Below are positions 1 through 5,293 of a stretch of DNA of 7,498 bases, in pieces. How positions within the stretch are numbered: position 1 is the stretch's first letter; the number at the start of each line of letters is the position of its first letter. The notes below the pieces were generated by a model. That model saw only the letters and a list, made by a program, of their open reading frames with translations, did not search any database and was not told the DNA's origin. A program made the position numbers and the translations under genes. The stretch covers positions 1 to 7,498 of the forward strand of contig CAMZAI010000136.1 of assembly GCA_947304065.1 (NCBI GenBank), read 5' to 3'. This stretch comes from an uncultured Clostridia bacterium (GTDB lineage: Bacteria; Bacillota; Clostridia; Lachnospirales; Lachnospiraceae).

Positions 1-1135
1 TTTCGAGCCGGCGGTCCTTCCACTCTCCCTTTTCCGCCTCATCGGCCAGCGGGCAAACGATCTGAAAGTCCAAAGCCTCGCCGGGCACGCGGCCCGAGCG
101 CTTTTCGTTCCAGAAATTCTCGTGCCACTCCTCTTCGGTGGTCGCAGCGGAATATCTGTCGGGATACATGAATATCTGCTGGCGCTTTGTGGCGGCCACG
201 AAAGCCTTCGCCGAAAGGGGCGCAAGCTTCTTATACTCGTCTTCCGGTACCTCGGTGAAGATATCGGGAAGCGGCGCCGAAACAATGCGCTCTGCATCGC
301 GGTCCACCCTTACCCCGAGGGCTTCGAAATCATAACTGTCTTCGGAGAATATCAGCTTCAACACCACGCCGTTCTCGGTGTAGAACTGGGAACGCTGGTA
401 CGGGGTATCGAAAATGAAATTGCCGAGCGAGTAGAAAATGTATTTGTCCCCGACCTTCTCGTAATTCATCGGAACATGGGGATGATGGCATACAACCACG
501 TCCGCTCCCATGTCGAGGTATTCGAGATATCTGTCCCTCGTGTAAGGCGTCGGGAGTGCGGTAAACTCCTCGCCTCCGTGCGAAACAACGATGCACCAGC
601 GGCATCTGCTCTTGATCTCCCCGATGATACGGCGGATCGTGTCTGTCTCGTTCCAGTTGAGGCACCCTCCCTTATCGGGTCCCGCGGGCTTGCAGCCGCG
701 GCGGTACCCTACGGCAAACATGCCTATGCCGCCTGCTTCGTCAAAATAAACCGGCTTGCAGGCTTCATCGAGGTTCATTCCGACGCCCAACGGCACCGCG
801 CCGTTTTCCTTCGCGCACTCGAGAGTCAGGGCAAGTCCCTCCTGACCTGCGTCCATAATGTGATTGTTGCAGAGATTCCAGATATCGGCGTTCATCCTGT
901 GCAATACCGATACTGCCGCCGGATCGATCGTGTGCATCAGGCGCATCTCGGCTGCCTGCATGAGCTTCGCCGAAGAAGGGTCTACGAGAGGTCCTTCGAC
1001 ATTCGCGACAACATGGTCGGAGTCAGCCAGAAAGTTCAATATATCTTTCTCAATAAGCTCCTCGTCCTCCCACTTGCCCGCCATAAAATGGTCAAAGCCT
1101 ATATCGCCGGTAAATGTAAGTACAGTCCTGTTCAT
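1..1135 (-). CDS. CapA family protein (PGA_cap metallophosphatase), 3' end outside window
   Basis: Reads leftward from ATG at 1135; 378 codons are visible with no stop, so the C-terminus lies beyond base 1. The start is supported by GGGAG six bases upstream. The fold is the calcineurin-like CapA/PgsA type: TFTGDIGF (residues 7-14, metal-binding Asp11), NVEGPL (45-50), NNHIMDAG (90-97), SHGGEE (185-190), ADVVVCHHPHV (211-221) and YSLGNFIFD (235-243). These match the family's binuclear metal-site blocks in order. In Bacillus, CapA/PgsA belongs to the poly-gamma-glutamate synthase, but many clostridial homologues have no known substrate. Unlike PgsA, the protein starts directly with the first catalytic strand and has no signal peptide, lipobox or transmembrane anchor, so it is probably cytoplasmic. 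It lies 15 bp after the Mur ligase gene and is probably co-transcribed with it. The family call is secure; the substrate is unknown. Confidence 0.92.
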   Translation of the reverse strand, partial: MNRTVLTFTGDIGFDHFMAGKWEDEELIEKDILNFLADSDHVVANVEGPLVDPSSAKLMQAAEMRLMHTIDPAAVSVLHRMNADIWNLCNNHIMDAGQEGLALTLECAKENGAVPLGVGMNLDEACKPVYFDEAGGIGMFAVGYRRGCKPAGPDKGGCLNWNETDTIRRIIGEIKSRCRWCIVVSHGGEEFTALPTPYTRDRYLEYLDMGADVVVCHHPHVPMNYEKVGDKYIFYSLGNFIFDTPYQRSQFYTENGVVLKLIFSEDSYDFEALGVRVDRDAERIVSAPLPDIFTEVPEDEYKKLAPLSAKAFVAATKRQQIFMYPDRYSAATTEEEWHENFWNEKRSGRVPGEALDFQIVCPLADEAEKGEWKDRRLE

Positions 1136-1150
1136 ATATCTCCCGTCCGC

Positions 1151-2344
1151 TCACGAATTCCCGAGCGCGAGCTTCGCGAACACGTCGCCGCGCTCCTCGA
1201 AGTTCTTGAAATATCCGTATGAAGCCGCAGCAGGCGAAAGGATGCATGCTCCGCCCGTGGGCGTGAGCTCCTTTGCCGTCTTTACCGCCTCCTGAAGGTC
1301 GCTGCAGAACCTGCAGTTGACCAGCTCCTTAACTTCTTCGTAGATCCTCTGTCCCGACTCATACATGAATATATAGTCCAGTTCACCATGCTTCCTGATG
1401 TAGTCCACCAGAACGGTGTAATCTATATGTCTGTCCATGCCGCCGATGAGCAGCGTGTGCGCGTTCTGAACGCTGGAAGCCGCCGCGATCGCAGCCTCGG
1501 GGATCGTTGAGATCGAATCGTCATAGAAGTCTATTCCGTCGACATTTCCCACATATTCCAGCCTGTGCCTGAGTCCGGTAAACTCCGCGATCGAGGCTCT
1601 GAGCGCCTTGTCGTCGCAGCCGTAGATATCCTTCGCGATAACATATGCAAAGAACGCGTTGATCTGATTGTGCGAGCCCTTGAGCACCATCTCAAAACGG
1701 GGTCCGCCCATGAACGGGATGATCCATACTCTCGCGTCTGTCTTAATATGAGGCACCTGATCGCTCACGATGAAATGATCGTTCTCCGTCTGCTTCAGCG
1801 TGATATTCTTTTTTGCCTCAAAATAGCGCTCTTTGGTAATATAGCGGTCGAGATGATCCTCGTAGAGGTTCAGCATCACGGCCACATGCGGCGAATAATA
1901 CGCATGCTCGAGCTGGTGGCAGCTCATCTCGAAAACAATGATCGAATCGGGCGTGATGTCGTCGTAAATGTCAAGGCAGGGAACACCGATATTTCCGACA
2001 AGGAAAACAGGCTTCCCGCTGCACTCCTTAAGGATGTGATAAAGCAGCGAAGACGTCGTGCTCTTTCCCTTCGTGCCGGTAATGCCTATGGTCTGCGCGG
2101 CAAACTCCGAAAGGAACAGATCCGTCGCCGCCGTATATTTATCGTTAAAATGATCCGTGGGAATACCGGGGCTCTTGATGATCACATCGTAAGCGTCCTC
2201 ATTCAGCTCATTCTGTTTTCCCTCAAAAACCTCAAGGCTCGCGGGACTGCAGTGCGTCTCAATGAACCGCTTTGCAGACTTCCCCTCAAGCCCGTATCCC
2301 CAGATCAAAACCTTTTTACCGTCTATCTTTTCTTTGATCGTCAT
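1151..2344 (-). CDS. murD: MurD-type Mur ligase (UDP-N-acetylmuramoyl-L-alanine--glutamate ligase family), short variant
   Basis: A 397-residue ATP-dependent Mur ligase, shorter than the usual 440-450 of MurD. Start at 2344 is supported by CGGAGG with six-base spacing. Visible blocks are: Rossmann-like N-terminus VLIWGYGLEGKSA (12-24); KSPGIP (57-62); ATP loop GITGTKGKST (87-96); VGNIG (116-120); EMSCHQLE (139-146); DHLDRY (163-168); FEAKKN (175-180), with Lys178 in the place of the carbamylated lysine; GSHNQ (223-227); GLRHRLE (257-263); DDSISTIPEA (275-284); GGMDRHIDY (301-309); and a C-terminal block, SPAAAS then FKNFEERG (370-386), typical of MurD. MurD adds D-glutamate to UDP-MurNAc-L-alanine in the cytoplasm. 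Compared with the E. coli NDSKATN and GGDGKSADF motifs, Lys is replaced by Ile278 and by Arg305, so the exact substrate is uncertain. First gene of an operon with the CapA gene. The gene symbol denotes family, not proven function. Confidence 0.88.
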   Translation of the reverse strand: MTIKEKIDGKKVLIWGYGLEGKSAKRFIETHCSPASLEVFEGKQNELNEDAYDVIIKSPGIPTDHFNDKYTAATDLFLSEFAAQTIGITGTKGKSTTSSLLYHILKECSGKPVFLVGNIGVPCLDIYDDITPDSIIVFEMSCHQLEHAYYSPHVAVMLNLYEDHLDRYITKERYFEAKKNITLKQTENDHFIVSDQVPHIKTDARVWIIPFMGGPRFEMVLKGSHNQINAFFAYVIAKDIYGCDDKALRASIAEFTGLRHRLEYVGNVDGIDFYDDSISTIPEAAIAAASSVQNAHTLLIGGMDRHIDYTVLVDYIRKHGELDYIFMYESGQRIYEEVKELVNCRFCSDLQEAVKTAKELTPTGGACILSPAAASYGYFKNFEERGDVFAKLALGNS

Positions 2345-2388
2345 AAAATGCCTCCGGAAATCATTGCGCAGTTTCCTGCGTATATTTC

Positions 2389-2418
2389 ATTTTATCACAA
2401 AACAGCCCGATGCAACAA
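2389..2418 (-). promoter_or_regulatory. Predicted promoter of the Mur ligase-CapA operon
   Basis: On the minus strand, the -10 box TAAAAT (2394-2389) is preceded by TGA (2397-2395), giving an extended TGn -10. A weak -35, TTGTTG (2418-2413), lies 18 bp upstream. Transcription would start near 2382 and give a leader of about 38 nt. The promoter diverges from that of the toxin-antitoxin pair, and the two -35 boxes are about 18 bp apart. Confidence 0.5.
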
Positions 2419-2435
2419 TTATTATCATATCGGAC

Positions 2436-2464
2436 TTGAATATATCCTTCTTTCAGTGTATAAT
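2436..2464 (+). promoter_or_regulatory. Predicted sigma-A promoter of the DUF3990-XRE operon
   Basis: The -35 box TTGAAT (2436-2441) and -10 box TATAAT (2459-2464) are separated by 17 bp. The expected start is near 2471, giving a leader of only about 18 nt before the ATG at 2489. The Shine-Dalgarno sequence is the G-run at 2476-2480, eight bases before the start. Confidence 0.7.
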
Positions 2465-2487
2465 ATACCCCTGTAGGGGGATATATT
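2439..2487. promoter_or_regulatory. Candidate operator: nested dyad centred on base 2463
   Basis: A perfect 9-bp inverted repeat, AATATATCC (2439-2447) and GGATATATT (2479-2487), shares its exact centre, base 2463, with an inner 5-bp inverted repeat, GTATA-A-TATAC (2458-2468). The outer left arm overlaps the -35 box, the inner dyad covers the -10 box, and the outer right arm covers the ribosome binding site. This placement suits autorepression by the XRE-domain protein of the operon. The symmetry is seen directly; the binding protein is inferred. Confidence 0.45.
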
Positions 2488-2488
2488 T

Positions 2489-3160
2489 ATGAGACTATAT
2501 CACGGCTCGGTAAAGACAGTAGGACAGCCCGTATTCGGCGCAGGTAAGTTTTACAACGATTACGGCCGAGGTTTCTACTGTACGGAGAATAAAGAAGTCG
2601 CCAAAGAGTGGGCTGTCGACGAAAACGTTGACGGATATTTGAATATATACGATCTTGATCTTTCCGGTCTGAGCCTGATCAACCTTCAGTCTCCGGAATA
2701 CTGCATACTCCACTGGCTCACCGTTCTGCTCCGGAACAGACATTTCGAGCAGGACACCGCCTTGTCACGTGCAGGTATGAAGTATCTTTCCGAACAGTTT
2801 CGCACAGATTATATGGATTACGATGTGATAAGAGGATATCGGGCCGATGACAGTTATTTCTCTTTCGCACAGGATTTCCTGAACGGAGCGATCTCCGTCC
2901 GGCAGTTGTCGGAAGCCATGCATCTGGGAAAGCTCGGCGAGCAGGTTGTATTAAAGTCGAAAAAGGCATTTGACCGGATCTCTTTCATTGCTTCGGAACC
3001 TGTATCTTCGGCGGAGTGGTATCCGAAGCGGGCCGCCCGCGACTCCAAGGCCCGTGCACAGTACAGCCGGATGAATAAAGACGAATGGCAGCGCGGTGAT
3101 ATCTATATCACGCACATTCTGGACGAGGAGATAAAAGCAGATGATGCACGCCTACGATGA
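2489..3160 (+). CDS. DUF3990 protein, putative ADP-ribosyltransferase-like toxin
   Basis: A 223-residue soluble protein resembling the DUF3990 family, which belongs to the ADP-ribosyltransferase-like clan. Family signatures are LYHGS (3-7), DYGRGFYCT (24-32), the acidic stretch DYDVIRGYRADDSYF (110-124) and GEQVVLKSKKAF (150-161). His5, Tyr30 and Glu151/Gln152 could be the His-Tyr-Glu-like triad that positions NAD in ART folds; that assignment is inferred. Start at 2489 is the first ATG after the G-rich ribosome binding site. The gene overlaps the following XRE-domain gene by 20 bp, so the two are probably translationally coupled. The order is toxin first, as in higBA-type modules. DUF3990 genes commonly sit beside small regulatory partners, which supports a toxin-antitoxin role. 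The target is unknown, and a phage-defence or housekeeping modification role is also possible. Confidence 0.78.
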   Translation: MRLYHGSVKTVGQPVFGAGKFYNDYGRGFYCTENKEVAKEWAVDENVDGYLNIYDLDLSGLSLINLQSPEYCILHWLTVLLRNRHFEQDTALSRAGMKYLSEQFRTDYMDYDVIRGYRADDSYFSFAQDFLNGAISVRQLSEAMHLGKLGEQVVLKSKKAFDRISFIASEPVSSAEWYPKRAARDSKARAQYSRMNKDEWQRGDIYITHILDEEIKADDARLR

Positions 3161-3809
3161 GATGTATTTACCGAACGCACGCTGCAATATGGGCAATATG
3201 CTTCACTACGCCGTATACGGTGCCGGACAGAGTCTGATCGCATTCTATGACATGTTTATCAATTCACGGATAGCCTCGGCATTTGAACACGGATCCCCGA
3301 AGTATATCGCTGGGCATTCCGGGACCGAACTGGTTCACGAAGTATTTTATGAATTATCCGGTAAAAAAGACGGTCCTTATGAGCCGGACGGTGCATTTTC
3401 GTCCGAACATACCGCAGCCTTTTCCGACGGCAAGAGCCCCGAATTCTGGGCGGGATATGCTCTGGCCCACTATCAGTGGTACTCTGTTTTAAGTTTTGCT
3501 CATATCAATGAGATCGTACCTGTTGACAAAGTCCTCTCAATGTATCCGAAATACCATGAAATGGATATCCTGCAATTCGTCGACCGCATGGAGGAACTCA
3601 GGAATGACAGTTCCCGCCTCACGCGTCTCAAGGCATACCGCACCAGGCTGGGCCTCAGTCAGGGTGAACTCTCCGCCATCTGTGATATCCCGCTCAAAAC
3701 GATCCAGAATTACGAGCAGCGTCAGAAGAATATCAACAAAGCAGGTGTCGATTATGTTATACGTCTGGCACACGCTCTGCACTGCAGGGTAGAGGACCTG
3801 ATGGAATAA
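3141..3809 (+). CDS. XRE-family helix-turn-helix protein, putative antitoxin/autoregulator
   Basis: A 222-residue protein in two parts. Residues 1-155 form a domain without an assigned function that is rich in aromatic residues and recalls the N-terminal part of clostridial HTH proteins found next to DUF3990 genes; notable stretches are HAYDEMYLPNA (3-13), GSPKYIAGHSGTEL (51-64) and WAGYALAHYQWYSVLSFA (103-120). Residues 160-222 form a complete XRE HTH: LKAYRTRLGLSQGELSAIC, then the recognition-helix region IPLKTIQNYEQ and the closing helix ALHCRVEDLM. The start at 3141 (ATGATG; 3144 is also possible) has GAGGAG ten bases upstream, inside the end of the toxin gene. By analogy with XRE antitoxins, the N-terminal part would bind the toxin and the HTH would bind the operon promoter. 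That role is inferred from context; the HTH assignment is secure. Confidence 0.8.
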   Translation: MMHAYDEMYLPNARCNMGNMLHYAVYGAGQSLIAFYDMFINSRIASAFEHGSPKYIAGHSGTELVHEVFYELSGKKDGPYEPDGAFSSEHTAAFSDGKSPEFWAGYALAHYQWYSVLSFAHINEIVPVDKVLSMYPKYHEMDILQFVDRMEELRNDSSRLTRLKAYRTRLGLSQGELSAICDIPLKTIQNYEQRQKNINKAGVDYVIRLAHALHCRVEDLME

Positions 3810-3815
3810 AACATA

Positions 3816-3857
3816 AGCAGCGGCGCAGGACCACATGGACATGCACCGCTGTTTTTT
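3816..3857 (+). terminator. Rho-independent terminator after the toxin-antitoxin pair
   Basis: The stem CAGCGG (3818-3823) pairs with CCGCTG (3846-3851). It extends inward by GCA/TGC after one mismatch and is followed by six T (3852-3857). It begins seven bases after the XRE gene stop. On the minus strand the hairpin also follows the RHH gene (stop at 3868) but has only an interrupted T-tract, so termination in that direction would be weaker. Confidence 0.8.
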
Positions 3858-3867
3858 ACGTTCAATT

Positions 3868-4065
3868 TTACTTGATATCCAATTCCGGCGGTACGTCGAT
3901 CTCTTCGCCGACGTACTTACCGTTCTTTTTCCGCTGTTTCACGCATTCGGTCAGCAGATACTCTATCTGGCCGTTTACCGATCTGAAATCGTCCTCGGCC
4001 CATGCGGCGATAGCCTCATACAGCTTTTCCGAAAGGCGGAGCGGAACCTGTTTCTTCTCACCCAT
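3868..4065 (-). CDS. Arc-like ribbon-helix-helix DNA-binding protein
   Basis: A 65-residue protein with an Arc/MetJ-type RHH fold: strand QVPLRLS (6-12), helix A EKLYEAIAAWAEDD (13-26), turn FRSV, helix B NGQIEYLLTECVKQR (31-45), and a short acidic-proline tail. RHH proteins dimerise, and the paired strands read short palindromes in the major groove. Its ATG shares one base with the stop of the SPFH gene (TGATG at 4067-4063). No good Shine-Dalgarno precedes it, so translation probably depends on coupling to the SPFH gene. The likely role is autorepression of the operon through the two TGATATCA sites at 5093-5111. It could be read as the antitoxin of a toxin-antitoxin pair, but its partner is a membrane protein unlike known toxins. 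Confidence 0.85.
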   Translation of the reverse strand: MGEKKQVPLRLSEKLYEAIAAWAEDDFRSVNGQIEYLLTECVKQRKKNGKYVGEEIDVPPELDIK

Positions 4066-5075
4066 CAGTAGAGGCTGCCTGAATTAACTACCGGCTGTGC
4101 GTCGTGGTTGCCGCAGAGTACCACGAGCAGGTTCGAGACCATGGCTGCCTTTCTTTCCTCGTCGAGCACTACGGTCTGCTTCTCGTTCAGTCTCTCGAGA
4201 GCCATCTCGACCATGCCTACCGCGCCGTCAACGATCATCTTTCTCGCGTCGATGATGGCCGAAGCCTGCTGGCGCTGAAGCATTACCGATGCGATCTCGG
4301 GTGCGTACGCGAGGTAAGTGATCCTGGCTTCGATGATCTCGAGGCCTGCATCGTTGACCTTGCTCTGGATCTCGTTCTTGATGCGCTCCGCAACTACCTC
4401 CGCAGAGCCTCTGAGGCTGCCCTCGTCGGCCTGTCCGTCGCCTGTGGTGTCGACATTCACAGCCACATCGTAAGGGTATATCCTGACGATATTACGCAGG
4501 GCCGAATCACACTGGAGCGAGAGATATTCCTTGTAGTTGTCTACGTTGAACACTGCCTTCGCGGTATCGACAACGCGCCAGATCACCGCGATACCGATCT
4601 CCACGGGATTACCGAGGCAGTCGTTGATCTTCTGTCTGCCGTTGTTGAGCGTCATGGCCTTCAGCGATATTTTCTTTGAAAACATCTCGGGAGAAATGGC
4701 GGTGCTGCCGTCCGCGCCGAACTTAAGTCCGGGTATCGAAGCAGTGGGACCGTTCTCACCGCTCTGCGCAAGCTTTGTGCCCGATGCGGGATTTATCGCG
4801 GAACAGAAAGGATTCACGAAATAGAAACCGTCTTCCTTTATTGTTCCGATATATTTTCCGAAGAGTGTTAGAACAAGCGCCTCCTGGGGCTTTAAGATCC
4901 TGAGTCCGAGGAAGGGTATCCATCCGAACAATATGATAGCGAGTCCAAGGAACAAAAGCATGGATTCCTCAACAGCGCCGAATACGACACATGCAATTCC
5001 TGCGGCCATCAGCAAAAGTGTCAGCATCAGCGCTGCCATTCCGTTTTTCTTTGTTGTGTATATTTTCTCTGTCAT
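4065..5075 (-). CDS. SPFH (band 7/prohibitin-like) domain membrane protein
   Basis: A 336-residue protein. Two hydrophobic segments (about 13-34 and 38-60) anchor it, leaving the N-terminus and SPFH domain probably cytoplasmic. LKPQEALVLTLFGKYIGTIK (61-80) followed by DGFYFVNPF (82-90) is the typical entry to the SPFH domain, which runs to about residue 275. Family-type stretches are GNPVEIGIAVIWRVVD (155-170) and AGLEIIEARITYLAYAPEIA (243-262). The protein ends soon after an Arg/Gln/Ala helix and a tail LLVVLCGNHDAQPVV, with no long coiled coil, unlike flotillins. SPFH proteins form oligomeric membrane scaffolds and may hold proteases or envelope enzymes; the specific role here is unknown. 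Start at 5075 has a strong AGGAGGTG seven bases upstream. The gene shares an operon with the RHH gene and has its own promoter with palindromic operators. Confidence 0.9.
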   Translation of the reverse strand: MTEKIYTTKKNGMAALMLTLLLMAAGIACVVFGAVEESMLLFLGLAIILFGWIPFLGLRILKPQEALVLTLFGKYIGTIKEDGFYFVNPFCSAINPASGTKLAQSGENGPTASIPGLKFGADGSTAISPEMFSKKISLKAMTLNNGRQKINDCLGNPVEIGIAVIWRVVDTAKAVFNVDNYKEYLSLQCDSALRNIVRIYPYDVAVNVDTTGDGQADEGSLRGSAEVVAERIKNEIQSKVNDAGLEIIEARITYLAYAPEIASVMLQRQQASAIIDARKMIVDGAVGMVEMALERLNEKQTVVLDEERKAAMVSNLLVVLCGNHDAQPVVNSGSLY

Positions 5076-5092
5076 TGAAGAACACCTCCTTT

Positions 5093-5111
5093 TGATATCA
5101 TTATGATATCA
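5093..5111. promoter_or_regulatory. Tandem palindromic operator, probably for the RHH protein
   Basis: Two perfect 8-bp palindromes, TGATATCA at 5093-5100 and 5104-5111, are separated by TTA, so their centres are 11 bp apart: one helical turn. RHH repressors typically bind such tandem short sites cooperatively on one DNA face. The distal copy overlaps the -10 box of the SPFH promoter and the proximal copy covers the transcription start, so binding should block RNA polymerase. The link to the RHH protein is inferred from operon membership. Confidence 0.65.
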
Positions 5112-5131
5112 TATAAAATCTTTTCTGTCAA
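5103..5131 (-). promoter_or_regulatory. Predicted sigma-A promoter of the SPFH-RHH operon
   Basis: On the minus strand, a consensus -35 TTGACA (5131-5126), a 17-bp spacer ending in TGA (extended -10) and a -10 TATCAT (5108-5103). It would be strong unless repressed. The start would fall near 5096, inside the first TGATATCA palindrome, giving a leader of about 20 nt that carries AGGAGGTG. Confidence 0.75.
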
Positions 5132-5144
5132 TATCCGTCCGTAT

Positions 5145-5171
5145 TAATAATCCGTCTCATCCGTCCGATAT
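5145..5171 (+). promoter_or_regulatory. Possible sigma-28/SigD-like promoter for the calcium-loop protein
   Basis: TAAT (5145-5148), then 15 bp, then TCCGATAT (5164-5171), resembles the Gram-positive flagellar sigma consensus TAAA-N15-GCCGATAT with two mismatches. If used, the leader would be about 115 nt. A competing sigma-A candidate is TTTACC (5203-5208), 17 bp, TATCAT (5226-5231). Neither is certain. Confidence 0.3.
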
Positions 5172-5293
5172 ATATAATACCGGAATACCCGTACTATGCT
5201 CTTTTACCGGTTAAAATGTCCGGGATATCATATTTGCGTGTGGAAAAGGATTTCCATGCCGTCTTTTGCATGTTCAGGGAAAGGAGACCCGAT

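Noticed and set aside
122..1222. Long plus-strand open frame (366 codons) opposite the CapA gene
   Set aside because: It has no ribosome binding site and its composition is odd (Arg/His/Val rich). The minus strand carries every CapA motif in order, so this is an antisense shadow. It is long because GC-rich codons in this phase produce few stops.
1565..2476. 303-codon plus-strand open frame opposite the Mur ligase
   Set aside because: It is antisense to a gene with all Mur ligase motifs, resembles no protein I recognise, and runs into the divergent promoter region.
5224..5231. Third GATATCAT-like site as another RHH operator
   Set aside because: It lacks the full TGATATCA palindrome and a tandem partner. 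GATATC occurs repeatedly inside genes of this window, so a single copy carries little weight.
5216..5293. Upstream ATG at 5216 as start of the calcium-loop protein
   Set aside because: There is no Shine-Dalgarno before 5216, while AAGGAG is ideally placed before 5294. The 26 extra residues do not resemble a signal peptide.
5172..5293. Riboswitch in the leader of the calcium-loop gene
   Set aside because: No conserved core of a known class, such as cyclic-di-GMP, SAM or TPP, could be recognised. Only a short local hairpin is present.
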